Positions 1 to 7,914 of a DNA stretch of 64,000 nucleotides are shown here, piece by piece. Origin of the DNA: Flavobacterium segetis (lineage in GTDB: Bacteria > Bacteroidota > Bacteroidia > Flavobacteriales > Flavobacteriaceae); assembly GCF_900129575.1 (NCBI RefSeq), contig NZ_FQWE01000003.1, forward strand, positions 186,001-250,000, given 5' to 3'. Within the stretch, counting starts at the first letter, position 1, and the number at the start of each line of letters is the position of its first letter. Made by a program: the position numbers and the translations under genes. Under the pieces are notes generated by a model. It searched no databases. It saw nothing but the letters and a program-made list of their open reading frames with translations, and was not told the origin of the DNA.

Positions 1-784
1 TGTATAAAAAATAAGCAGATCCTTCAAAATTATTTGTTCCTGAACGAGTAATTGCACTAATTGCTCCACCAGCAAAACCTGATAATTTTACATCATAAGG
101 AGCTACGCTCACTTGAAATTGCTCAATTGCATCAATAGATATTGGGCTAACACCAGTTTGTCCACCATTAGTACCATTTGCAGCTAAACCAAAAACGTCA
201 TTACTTACAGCTCCGTCAATATAGATTGCATTGAATCTATTATTTTGACCACCAATAGATAAAACATCATCACCTCTTAGTTGCGCCTGTGGAGTTAATC
301 TTGCAAAATCAGAAATATTTCTAGATAACGACGGTAAAGCCTGTATTTTATCTGAATTAATTACTGTTTGTGCTCCAGTTCTTTGTGAGTTAAACGTATT
401 ATCTCTCGTAGATTTTACTACTACTTCTTGTAATTCATTTGACTCTTCTGTCAAAAGAACTTTAAAAGTTTTGTTTTCACCTAACTGAAGATACACATCA
501 TTTACAACAAAATTTGAGAAGCCAACAAAGGTTACAGTAATTGAGTAAGGTCCACCAACTCTCATGTTAGAAATACTAAAATTTCCCGTGTAGTCAGTAG
601 AAGCCGAGTAACGAGTACCTGACGGTGTGTGAACAGCAAGAATTGATGCTCCTGGTAAAGTTTGCGAATCTTTTTCGTAAACATTTCCGCTAATAGAAGA
701 ATTAGTGTTTCCCTGAGCATAAATACCAGGATTAGCGATAAATAACCCCGCTAACACAAAAAACAACTTAAATAATTTTTTCAT
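1..784 (-). CDS. TonB-dependent receptor, N-terminal part (runs off the window edge)
   Basis: Outer-membrane TonB-dependent transporter, cut by the window start, so only about 261 N-terminal residues are present. The start at 784 (MKKLFKLFF...) opens a signal peptide ending near NPGIYAQ. Next comes a carboxypeptidase-regulatory-like beta domain (about residues 30-110, SISGNVYEKDSQTLPGASI) and then the plug domain. Plug features seen are LQEVVVKSTR (TonB-box-like), a segment around PSLSRNISDFARLTPQ, and the GGQNNRFNAIYIDGA motif. This N-terminal extension is typical of Bacteroidetes SusC/OmpA-type receptors. The substrate cannot be deduced. A perfect -7 box lies at 809-816, 24 bases upstream of the ATG. 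Confidence 0.93.
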   Translation of the reverse strand, partial: MKKLFKLFFVLAGLFIANPGIYAQGNTNSSISGNVYEKDSQTLPGASILAVHTPSGTRYSASTDYTGNFSISNMRVGGPYSITVTFVGFSNFVVNDVYLQLGENKTFKVLLTEESNELQEVVVKSTRDNTFNSQRTGAQTVINSDKIQALPSLSRNISDFARLTPQAQLRGDDVLSIGGQNNRFNAIYIDGAVSNDVFGLAANGTNGGQTGVSPISIDAIEQFQVSVAPYDVKLSGFAGGAISAITRSGTNNFEGSAYFLY

Positions 785-808
785 ATTGTTTGGTTTAATA
801 ATATTTGG

Positions 809-816
809 CAAAAATA
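809..816 (-). promoter_or_regulatory. Promoter -7 box (TATTTTTG) of the TonB receptor gene
   Basis: On the minus strand TATTTTTG matches the Bacteroidetes -7 consensus TAnnTTTG, 24 bases before the receptor ATG at 784. No clear -33 TTTG is seen. Confidence 0.6.
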
Positions 817-819
817 TAA

Positions 820-1035
820 CATTTTTATTATAGAAAGTTAACATAAGGTTAAGAATAACAACTTTTTTTCAACGAAAGTTTAAACAAAATTAATAAATGA
901 CGTTTATTGTTAAGAAAATTAAATTATTCACTTTGTTTTAAGCATAATAGTACTTTTTTTTCAATGATTTTTTAAATTACCATGATGTAATTTTTTATTT
1001 TTTTTAATGAGATTATTAGGTTTGAGCTAATTAAA
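820..1035. other. AT-rich intergenic stretch without recognisable gene
   Basis: Between the receptor promoter and the pgi terminator. No ORF with a plausible start, no repeat array and no RNA gene was recognised; only homopolymeric A/T runs. Confidence 0.5.
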
Positions 1036-1071
1036 ATTAAAAATGCCCAAATTATTTTACAATTAGGGCAT
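1036..1071 (-). terminator. Rho-independent terminator downstream of pgi
   Basis: On the minus strand ATGCCCTAATT and AATTTGGGCAT pair with one mismatch around a short loop, followed by TTTTTAATTTT. It lies about 80 bases after the pgi stop. Confidence 0.6.
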
Positions 1072-1149
1072 AACTATTACATGAAATCTTTAAAAAATTA
1101 TACGCAAAGAGCTGTCTTTCATCAAATACGAGAATTTTAAAATAATGAA

Positions 1150-2793
1150 TTACTTATTTTTCAAAAAGTAGTTTAATAAGAAATTAGTCGAACTATCATG
1201 TCCGTTTACAATTTCAGTATCGATTTCCTCCAAAATAGAATTTGCCAATTGTTTGCCTAGTTCAACTCCCCATTGATCAAAACTAAAAATATTCCAAATT
1301 ACACCTTGTACAAATATTTTATGTTCATACATAGCAATGAGTGCACCTAAAGATTCTGGAGTTAATTTCTGTATTAAAATTGTATTCGTAGGTTTATTAC
1401 CTGAGAAAACTTTAAAAGGCAGTAGGAAATTTGAGTCTTCTATGGAAAGACCTTGCATGTCAAATTCTGCTTGTACTTGTTCTTCTGATTTTCCCTGCAT
1501 CAAAGCCTCAGTTTGTGCAAAAAAGTTAGACATCAATTTGTCATGATGATCTTGATCTCCATATAAAGGAGAGACATAACCTATAAAATCAGTTGGAATT
1601 AATTTTGTCCCTTGATGAATCAGTTGAAAAAAAGCATGTTGTGCATTAGTTCCCGGTTCACCCCAAATAATAGTTCCTGTTTGATAATTTACTGGCTTTC
1701 CATCACGACCCACACTTTTCCCGTTGCTTTCCATGGTACCTTGTTGCAGGTATGGCGCTAACTTTTGTAAATATTGCGTGTAAGGAATCAAAGCTTCGCT
1801 TTCAGCACCTAAAAAATTATTATACCAAACACTGAGCAACGCTAATATAATAGGCATGTTCTTATCAAAAGGGGCTTCTTTGAAATGTTTATCCATTTTA
1901 TTAGCTCCTTTTAACAAGTTGTTAAAGTTCTCAAAGCCAACAGCTAGACTAATAGTAAGCCCAACGGCACTCCACAATGAAAAACGTCCTCCAACCCAAT
2001 CCCACATCGGAAAAATATTTTCAAGATTAATTCCAAATTTTGTTACCTTTTCGATATTGGTGGAAACCGCAATAAAATGCTTAGCTACATCTGCTTGTTT
2101 AGCTGACTGTAGAAACCACTTTTTAATAGTTTCAGAATTAGATAATGTTTCTTGAGTAGTAAAAGTCTTAGATACTATTACAAATAATGTCGTTTCAGGA
2201 TTTAATTTTTTTATAATTTCGTGCACATGATCGCCATCAACATTAGAAACAAAATGTGTTGTTAGATGATTTTTGTAAAATTGAAGTGCTTCAACTGCCA
2301 TTGCAGGACCCAAATCTGAGCCGCCAATTCCTATATTTACAATATCAGTAAATGACTTACCCGTAAAGCCTTTTCGCCCGCCCGAAATGACTTCATTAGT
2401 AAACTGTTCCATTTTACGTTTAACTTCATATATTTCAGGGATTACATTAAAACCGTTAACAGCGACTACAGCAGATTCCTCTGCACGTAATGCGGTATGA
2501 AGGACAGCTCTATTTTCTGTTTGATTAATTATTGCACCATCAAAATAATCAGTGATTGCTTTTTTAAGACCTATTTGGTCAGCTAATTCAATTAATAATT
2601 GAACTGTTTTAGTATCAATTTTATTTTTAGAATAATCTAATAAAAAGTCGTTCCATTTTATATGTAACTTTTCAACTCTTTCGCTATCGTTTTGAAACAA
2701 GTCTTTTATAGAGAGATCCTGTATTTCAGCAAAATGACTTTCTAGATTTTTCCATGCACTGGTAGTTGTTGGATTTATTGTATTTAATGCCAT
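1150..2793 (-). CDS. pgi: Glucose-6-phosphate isomerase
   Basis: Cytosolic enzyme interconverting glucose-6-phosphate and fructose-6-phosphate (glycolysis/gluconeogenesis). Both family signatures are present: [14 protein letters not shown] in the middle and [18 protein letters not shown] near the C-terminus. So are the sugar-phosphate loop [13 protein letters not shown] and the [10 protein letters not shown] catalytic segment. Length is 547 residues, normal for the long GPI class. I start it at MALNTINPT (2793). A longer reading frame from 2829 is possible, but its ATG lies inside the -7 promoter box at 2827-2834, so it cannot be on the transcript. Monocistronic, with a terminator at 1036-1071. 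Confidence 0.97.
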   Translation of the reverse strand: MALNTINPTTTSAWKNLESHFAEIQDLSIKDLFQNDSERVEKLHIKWNDFLLDYSKNKIDTKTVQLLIELADQIGLKKAITDYFDGAIINQTENRAVLHTALRAEESAVVAVNGFNVIPEIYEVKRKMEQFTNEVISGGRKGFTGKSFTDIVNIGIGGSDLGPAMAVEALQFYKNHLTTHFVSNVDGDHVHEIIKKLNPETTLFVIVSKTFTTQETLSNSETIKKWFLQSAKQADVAKHFIAVSTNIEKVTKFGINLENIFPMWDWVGGRFSLWSAVGLTISLAVGFENFNNLLKGANKMDKHFKEAPFDKNMPIILALLSVWYNNFLGAESEALIPYTQYLQKLAPYLQQGTMESNGKSVGRDGKPVNYQTGTIIWGEPGTNAQHAFFQLIHQGTKLIPTDFIGYVSPLYGDQDHHDKLMSNFFAQTEALMQGKSEEQVQAEFDMQGLSIEDSNFLLPFKVFSGNKPTNTILIQKLTPESLGALIAMYEHKIFVQGVIWNIFSFDQWGVELGKQLANSILEEIDTEIVNGHDSSTNFLLNYFLKNK

Positions 2794-2826
2794 TAAAAGG
2801 GATTTAGATATGAATTTTGCTTTCGC

Positions 2827-2834
2827 CAAAATTA
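2827..2834 (-). promoter_or_regulatory. Promoter -7 box (TAATTTTG) of pgi
   Basis: Perfect TAnnTTTG on the minus strand, 33 bases upstream of the chosen pgi ATG. It overlaps the alternative upstream ATG and so decides the start. Confidence 0.7.
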
Positions 2835-2965
2835 CTTAAATAGTTTTAAAGATAAATATGATTCGAAATTTATCACAATTTAGAAATTAAAGGATTTATA
2901 TTTATAGATCTGAAGTCATTACTAGAAAATGACTTAAAAAGAAGGAAGTGAAACGATAATCAAAC

Positions 2966-4186
2966 TTATAGATTCGCAATGCTATCTAATTCAAACTTTA
3001 ATGGTGTAATTTTTTCGATAAAGCGAGCTCGATTATTTCCAGTCATTGGTTCTCCCGTTGGTAGTTTTAAACGTAAAGCATCTACCTGAACACCATTTTT
3101 CCAAAAACGATAACATACATGCGGACCAGTTGCAAGACCTGTACTTCCCACTAAGCCTATAACTTGGCCTTGTGTAACGCGTTGCCCCCGTCTCACTAAA
3201 ATTTTTGACATGTGTAAATACTGAGTAGAATAGGTTTTGTTATGCTTAACTTTTACAAAATTTCCATTTCCAGCAGTGTACCCACTTTGTTCAACAACTC
3301 CTCCAGCGGTGGTGGTGATAGGCGTACCGCGTGGTGCTGCATAATCCGTCCCTTTGTGAGCTTTCCAGCGATGTTGCACAGGATGAAATCTACTTGAAGA
3401 AAAACGAGAGGAGATTCTACTAAATTTTATTGGAGATTTTAAAAAGAAGTTCTTTAATGTTTTGCCTTGCTCATCATAATATTCCACTTTTTCAGAATTA
3501 GGATTTTGGGCAAACGGAAAAGCGTAGATAATTTTTCCTCTATATTCGAAAAATGAGGCTTCCAATTCCTCAACTCCATCATAAATAGTATCATTTATAA
3601 AGCGTTCTGTAAAAGTAAGAGCGAAACGATCACCCTTCTTCAATTTCATAAAATCAATAGAATATGCATAAATTTTAGCAATTTTGCTTGCTAGAGCGCC
3701 TTCAATTTTAGCATTACCCAAGGTTTCAGATAAAGATTCTTTTAAGACACCGCCAATTGATCGTCTCTTAAGTGTAAGTGGTTTAGTCTTTTTATAGGCA
3801 ACAACTGTAGAATCCCTAAAATCTACAACATAGTAATTTAAAGCATCAGGCTGGTAGATAAAGACCTGTAAATCATGTTTTTTATTTTTTGATCGCAATA
3901 ACGTAAAAGGCTTATTATATCGAATAGATCGAACGCTGAAAGAATCTTTTATTGCAGCAGTAATATCGTAAATTCTTCTATTTCCAATAGATTGCTTATC
4001 AATTATAGTCCCAAAGGTATCCCCTTTTCTTATCGTGTCTTGAACGACATTAAAATCAGCATAAACGAAACCAAATTCTACCTTTTTTGGGATAACTTTT
4101 ATTATTTTTTTCTCTTTTATTTCCTTTGTTTTATCACATGACACCAAAGAGAATAACGCTATTATAATTATGAATATTTGTTTCAA
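2966..4186 (-). CDS. M23 family peptidoglycan peptidase, lipoprotein
   Basis: Predicted envelope murein endopeptidase of the LytM/M23 family, 406 residues. A type II signal peptide ends in the lipobox LVSC (Cys17), so it is probably anchored in a membrane. The C-terminal M23 domain (about residues 265-385) shows the first metal motif HKGTD, the YLHMS segment and the GLATGP loop. The usual HxH motif reads GPHVCYRFW, with Cys in place of the second His; this may still bind zinc or may mark an altered activity. The N-terminal part (about 40-250) is the family-typical non-catalytic region. It is last in the operon DUF3108-kynA-M23, 20 bases after kynA. Confidence 0.88.
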   Translation of the reverse strand: MKQIFIIIIALFSLVSCDKTKEIKEKKIIKVIPKKVEFGFVYADFNVVQDTIRKGDTFGTIIDKQSIGNRRIYDITAAIKDSFSVRSIRYNKPFTLLRSKNKKHDLQVFIYQPDALNYYVVDFRDSTVVAYKKTKPLTLKRRSIGGVLKESLSETLGNAKIEGALASKIAKIYAYSIDFMKLKKGDRFALTFTERFINDTIYDGVEELEASFFEYRGKIIYAFPFAQNPNSEKVEYYDEQGKTLKNFFLKSPIKFSRISSRFSSSRFHPVQHRWKAHKGTDYAAPRGTPITTTAGGVVEQSGYTAGNGNFVKVKHNKTYSTQYLHMSKILVRRGQRVTQGQVIGLVGSTGLATGPHVCYRFWKNGVQVDALRLKLPTGEPMTGNNRARFIEKITPLKFELDSIANL

Positions 4187-4206
4187 ACCTTACTATTTTT
4201 TTCAGT

Positions 4207-5142
4207 CTACATTTCCACTCCCCAATTTTCTAACTCGTGACTACTCCATAATTCTGGGAAGAAAATTCTTCTTTGATATTTAGGATGCATGTATTTTTTC
4301 CAGTCACTACCGCCAGTTGCTTCGCCATCACCCTTTCCACTTTGATCGATGTATTTTTTAGCCGTATTTAAATGTTGCATAACCCAAGTTATATTGACCG
4401 TATGGTCATAATGACGCATTGCTTGTACTAATTCCGGGTTTCTTTGATCTAAATCAGGCAATTGTCTAAATTTTTGCCAAATATTTATAGTGTTATATTC
4501 TTCCATGTGATTGAGAAAATTTTTTTTATATTTATTCTCGAATTCAGTTAACAAAAATGACTTTTTCCCGGTATGATAATCTTTGCCGGCGCCTTGCCAG
4601 TACAAATGCTCAAAAGCAAATTCATAAGAAGTGTCTCTATTAATAGTATTTCTATAACGGCTGTCAATCAAATTTATTAGATCTGTAGAACAAAACTCAA
4701 TCATACGGTATTGTGCGCTTTGGAAACCACTGGCCGGTGTCAAAGTATTTCTAAATTTCATGTACTGCTCTACTTCCATTCCGTCGCCCATAATACTAAA
4801 GGAAGTGGTTAGCATATCAAAATAACGACTAATTCTCATTAATCTTTCGGTAAAAAATACCGTATCAATATGTTCACAGTAAGAAATTTGCTTCATTTCC
4901 CACAAAATCATTTTAAAAATTAACTCATTTACCTGATGATACATGATAAATACCATTTCATCAGGAAGGGTTGTTCTTTGAGTTTGAAGGTTCAGTAGTG
5001 CATCTGTCTGAATATAATCCCAATAAGTTATGGGTTTTGACCAGAGCAATCCTTCGAGTTGTGTATCTGTCTTTTGATTTATAGCTTGATACTTGAGCTC
5101 AATTTGTTTTAAAAGGTAATCTGTATTATCATTACTACTCAT
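4207..5142 (-). CDS. kynA: Tryptophan 2,3-dioxygenase
   Basis: Heme enzyme that opens the indole ring of L-tryptophan to N-formylkynurenine, the first step of the kynurenine pathway. Family features are LLNLQTQRTTLPDEMVFIMYHQVNELIFKM split over the first third (the YHQ..EL.FK substrate-site motif), RYFDMLTTSFSIM, TPASGFQSAQYR and, near the C-terminus, EATGGSDWKKYM, equivalent to the GTGGS loop. Length is 311 residues, normal for bacterial TDO with the Bacteroidetes C-terminal extension. It starts 2 bases after the DUF3108 stop, so it is co-transcribed and probably translationally coupled. The later pathway enzyme 3-hydroxyanthranilate dioxygenase lies at 60795-61325. Confidence 0.93.
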   Translation of the reverse strand: MSSNDNTDYLLKQIELKYQAINQKTDTQLEGLLWSKPITYWDYIQTDALLNLQTQRTTLPDEMVFIMYHQVNELIFKMILWEMKQISYCEHIDTVFFTERLMRISRYFDMLTTSFSIMGDGMEVEQYMKFRNTLTPASGFQSAQYRMIEFCSTDLINLIDSRYRNTINRDTSYEFAFEHLYWQGAGKDYHTGKKSFLLTEFENKYKKNFLNHMEEYNTINIWQKFRQLPDLDQRNPELVQAMRHYDHTVNITWVMQHLNTAKKYIDQSGKGDGEATGGSDWKKYMHPKYQRRIFFPELWSSHELENWGVEM

Positions 5143-5144
5143 TC

Positions 5145-5912
5145 TTATTTTGTTTTAAAAGGATATTTTAGTCCCTTGTATCCATCTAAATCTGCCTTGA
5201 TTGAACCCACGGCAAGACTTGCTTTTATTCGAAGTGGTAATTTATTACTGTCATCTGAAATCCAAACAGTTAAACTCTCTTGTTCTTTGAACACACGTCC
5301 TGATTGTACTAAAGGCCGAAAAATCATAGCTTGTACATCCCCAAATTTAGTATTTATATTTTCTCGTCCAATAAATTTTAGCTTAAATTTTGTAGTTTCA
5401 TCATCAAAAAACATATCAATTACGATAGCTTCACCTACTTTTAACTTATCAATATTAGGATGATTCCTTAAATAATAAAATGTAGACAAAATGTCCTGCG
5501 TGTTTTTTGGTACCATTAAGGTTTTTTCTGTTTTATTCTTGTAATCTTTAACAACTACTTTATTAGTGGACTGATTGAAAAAACCTTCTTGATTTTTTGT
5601 GTATCCACCTTCATTAATTTTTCTTACAAACTGATAGGGATTACCCGTTTCTTTGTCAATATAACTTTCGTATAAATCATCGACTTTAAAAAAAAACCGA
5701 GACATGCCTGTTGTATAACCTTTACCTACTACATGAAAGGTTTTTTTATTATTTAAAATGGCATCCTTAACTTCGAGGGTTGCATAACCAGCATTCACAA
5801 TACCGTAATGGATTCTTAACTTAAACCATTCTCCAGCATCGTAAGCATCTTCTTGCGGTGCGTCAAAACTTACGGTGGTGATAAGGATAAAAAGGAGTAT
5901 TATTTTTTTCAT
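5145..5912 (-). CDS. DUF3108 domain exported protein
   Basis: 255-residue exported protein of the DUF3108 family, function unknown. A signal peptide (MKKIILLFILITTVSF) is followed by a beta-rich domain with the family pattern GEWFKLRIHYGIVNAGYATLEV, a central YYLRN segment and a C-terminal SLTVWISDDSNKLPLRIKA. It is the first gene of the operon with tryptophan dioxygenase and the M23 lipoprotein. A promoter at 5958-5965 lies 46 bases upstream. The family resembles periplasmic lipid-binding folds, but no role can be assigned from sequence. Confidence 0.85.
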   Translation of the reverse strand: MKKIILLFILITTVSFDAPQEDAYDAGEWFKLRIHYGIVNAGYATLEVKDAILNNKKTFHVVGKGYTTGMSRFFFKVDDLYESYIDKETGNPYQFVRKINEGGYTKNQEGFFNQSTNKVVVKDYKNKTEKTLMVPKNTQDILSTFYYLRNHPNIDKLKVGEAIVIDMFFDDETTKFKLKFIGRENINTKFGDVQAMIFRPLVQSGRVFKEQESLTVWISDDSNKLPLRIKASLAVGSIKADLDGYKGLKYPFKTK

Positions 5913-5957
5913 TGTTTGTATTTATCTAATTCCAAGGTTGGATTGCAATATTTGTTC

Positions 5958-5965
5958 CAAATATA
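5958..5965 (-). promoter_or_regulatory. Promoter of the DUF3108-kynA-M23 operon (TTG-N20-TATATTTG)
   Basis: Perfect -7 box TATATTTG on the minus strand. A TTG about 20 bases upstream lies inside the terminator hairpin at 5976-6004, so terminator and -33 region overlap. Confidence 0.65.
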
Positions 5966-5975
5966 TTAAAACAAA

Positions 5976-6004
5976 AAAACTCAGTCAAATAATGACTGAG
6001 TTTT
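5976..6004 (-). terminator. Rho-independent terminator between hppD and DUF3108 gene
   Basis: Perfect 12-bp stem AAAACTCAGTCA/TGACTGAGTTTT with a 5-base loop and a run of T on the minus strand. It is about 200 bases after hppD and ends the short transcript proposed at 5976-6083. Confidence 0.8.
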
Positions 6005-6083
6005 CATGCTATTAACTAACCAAAAAACTATAAATTATGAAATTTATATCAAATTAGGAAGGAAACCACCCCTTCCAGTTTTG
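5976..6083 (-). ncRNA. Candidate small RNA or attenuated leader (promoter to terminator, no gene)
   Basis: A -7 box (TACCTTTG, 6090-6097) is followed by about 108 transcribed bases and a strong terminator, with no credible protein. The longest reading is an 8-codon MKTQSLFD that overlaps the terminator. The predicted RNA begins with a GGAAGG/CCTTCC hairpin (about 6059-6078). It could be an independent sRNA or an attenuated 5' leader. The real operon promoter at 5958-5965 lies just behind the terminator. No Rfam family was recognised. Confidence 0.4.
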
Positions 6084-6089
6084 CGAGTG

Positions 6090-6097
6090 CAAAGGTA
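6090..6097 (-). promoter_or_regulatory. Promoter -7 box (TACCTTTG) of candidate small RNA
   Basis: Perfect TAnnTTTG on the minus strand in the 294-base hppD-DUF3108 spacer. The -33 region is not obvious. Confidence 0.5.
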
Positions 6098-6206
6098 GCT
6101 AACAAATCCATTAATAATTTAATAAAAAAACACTTTAACACAATATATATCAAAAAACGTACACAAATTAGTGTAAAATTTCACATAATGCAAAAATAAC
6201 TAATAT

Positions 6207-7367
6207 CTATAACGTTCCGCGTAATGCTTGTTCTCTCTCAATTGATTCAAAAAGTGCTTTAAAGTTACCCGCACCAAAACCTTTAGCTCCCATTCGCTGA
6301 ATTATTTCAAAAAATAGAGTTGGCCTATCCTGCACTGGTTTTGTAAATATTTGTAGCAAATAACCCTCTTCATCAGCATCAACCATGATGGCTAGTTTTT
6401 CAATTTCATTTAAATCTTCCTTCATCATTTTCATGTGATCGCCTAATCGCTCTGGTATAGCTTGATAGTACGTGTGCGGCGGAGCTGATAAAAATTCAAT
6501 TCCTCTAGCTTTTAATTGCGAAACAGTCTTAATAATATCGTCAGTTGCAATTGCGATATGCTGAATTCCTGGCCCACCGTAGAAATCTAAGTATTCTTCA
6601 ATTTGTGATTTCTTCTTTCCTTCAGCTGGTTCGTTTATCGGAAATTTAATTCTTCCATTTCCATTTGACATGACTTTACTCATTAATGCAGAGTATTCAG
6701 TGTTGATTTGCTTGTCATCAAAAGACAAGAAATTTACAAATCCCATTACTTCTTCATAGAACTTAACCCAAGTATTCATTTCGTTCCAACCTACATTCCC
6801 TACCATGTGGTCAATGTATTTTAAGCCTGTTGATTCTGGGTTATAATCTGATTTCCATTCTTTGTATCCTGGTAAAAATACTCCTGTATAATTTTTTCTC
6901 TCTACAAAAATGTGAACAGTTTCTCCATAGGTATAAATTCCGGAGCGTACTACTTCCCCAAACTCATCTTTTTCGACTGTTGGCTCCATAAAAGAACGCG
7001 CACCACGCTTCATTGTTTCTTCATAAGCACTTTTAGCGTCTTCAACCCATAGAGCAGCTACTTTTACACCATCACCATGTTTTTTTAGATGTTCGTGTAT
7101 AGGAGAATCCTGCGTTAAAGGTGTCGTTAATACAATTCGGATTTTATCTTGCATTAACACATAAGATGTTCTGTCTTTTACTCCTGTTTCTAGCCCTGCA
7201 TAAGCTAAAGATTGATAACCAAAAGCAGTTTTATAATAATGTGCAGACTGCTTTGCATTTCCTACATAGAATTCTACGTAATCAGTTCCTAGCAAGGGCA
7301 GAAAGTCCTGAGCCCCTTCAAATATTTTTTCTAAACCGTATTCTACTGATTTTAGTTCTTTTGACAT
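6207..7367 (-). CDS. hppD: 4-Hydroxyphenylpyruvate dioxygenase
   Basis: Non-heme iron dioxygenase converting 4-hydroxyphenylpyruvate to homogentisate in tyrosine degradation. It has two vicinal-oxygen-chelate domains. The catalytic C-terminal one carries the iron ligands: His in IDHMVGNV, His in GIQHIAIAT and Glu in LFFEIIQRMG. The C-terminal GFGAGNFKALFESIEREQ helix that gates the active site is intact. Length is 386 residues, normal. The next pathway enzyme, hmgA, is upstream on the same strand, separated by a decayed four-helix-bundle gene. No perfect -7 box precedes hppD, so co-transcription with hmgA remains possible. Confidence 0.96.
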   Translation of the reverse strand: MSKELKSVEYGLEKIFEGAQDFLPLLGTDYVEFYVGNAKQSAHYYKTAFGYQSLAYAGLETGVKDRTSYVLMQDKIRIVLTTPLTQDSPIHEHLKKHGDGVKVAALWVEDAKSAYEETMKRGARSFMEPTVEKDEFGEVVRSGIYTYGETVHIFVERKNYTGVFLPGYKEWKSDYNPESTGLKYIDHMVGNVGWNEMNTWVKFYEEVMGFVNFLSFDDKQINTEYSALMSKVMSNGNGRIKFPINEPAEGKKKSQIEEYLDFYGGPGIQHIAIATDDIIKTVSQLKARGIEFLSAPPHTYYQAIPERLGDHMKMMKEDLNEIEKLAIMVDADEEGYLLQIFTKPVQDRPTLFFEIIQRMGAKGFGAGNFKALFESIEREQALRGTL

Positions 7368-7378
7368 TGTTATTTTTA

Positions 7379-7450
7379 ATTAGATAATTGATCAATTAGA
7401 AAATTAGATGCTACTCGCATCTACCCATTTTCTAATTATTCAATTTTGTT
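7379..7450. repeat. Period-8 short tandem repeat array (left arm)
   Basis: Units ATTAGATA, ATTGATCA, ATTAGAAA, ATTAGATG (7379-7410), then ATTTTCTA, ATTATTCA, ATTTTGTT (7427-7450), all in 8-base register. An AGATGC/GCATCT hairpin lies between the two blocks. ATTAGATAATT (7379-7389) recurs inverted at 7874-7884, on the other side of the pseudogene. Confidence 0.7.
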
Positions 7451-7803
7451 GTTGCTATTATTTTATTTAGTATTTTATTAGATACTTATAAATCCTTGAA
7501 AAGCATTTCACAATCAGGCTAGGCTTTATGCGCAGGGCATAAAATCAAGCAATATTCTGTTTTGTCCGCCTCTTTAGTCGCTATTTTTAACTTATGAATA
7601 AAATTAGCTTTACTTTCGGTATTTTGCGATTATTTTGAATTAGCCCCTATTGAAGTTCTACTTTTAAGCAATTGATTAGCAATTACAAACTTCTTTCTTT
7701 CTTGTAGTGCTTTTGTGTAATCAATTATTTTCAAAGCAAAATCAAATGTTTTAACCAGAAGGGCGTTGCCTTTATATTTTTTATTGAAAGTCCTATTTTT
7801 TAC
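7432..7803 (-). pseudogene. Decayed four-helix-bundle protein gene (S23/IVP, TIGR02436 family)
   Basis: Not an open frame, but one minus-strand frame gives a clear family match. It reads GNALLVKTFDFALKIIDYT, then NQLLKSRTSIGANSK, a TAA stop at 7630-7632, then ESKANFIHKLKIATKEAD, KTEYCLILC, a TAG, and finally NKILNKIIATTK. This follows the family pattern QLLKSGTSIGANVREAQ.AESKADFIHKLKIA. At least three in-frame stops are present and there is no ATG at the expected start, so it is dead. Family members are small (about 120 aa) nucleic-acid-associated helical bundles related to the proteins encoded in 23S rRNA intervening sequences and to Avd of diversity-generating retroelements. Both ends carry period-8 repeat arrays in inverted orientation. 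Confidence 0.8.
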
Positions 7804-7874
7804 GATAGAGAATTAGTTAAAACCGATAGTTAGTCAATTATTATAAACAGAGTATTTAATACACTCCGTTTTTA

Positions 7875-7914
7875 ATTATCTAATTTTCAAATTACCTAAT
7901 TACCTAATTTTTCT
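7875..7914. repeat. Period-8 short tandem repeat array (right arm)
   Basis: Units ATTATCTA, ATTTTCAA, ATTACCTA, ATTACCTA, ATTTTTCT in exact 8-base register. The array ends on the hmgA stop codon (TAA complement at 7914-7916). It is inverted relative to 7379-7410. Confidence 0.75.

Noticed and set aside
2794..2829. Longer N-terminus of glucose-6-phosphate isomerase
   Set aside because: Its ATG is inside the -7 promoter box, and relatives as remembered begin at MALNTINPT.
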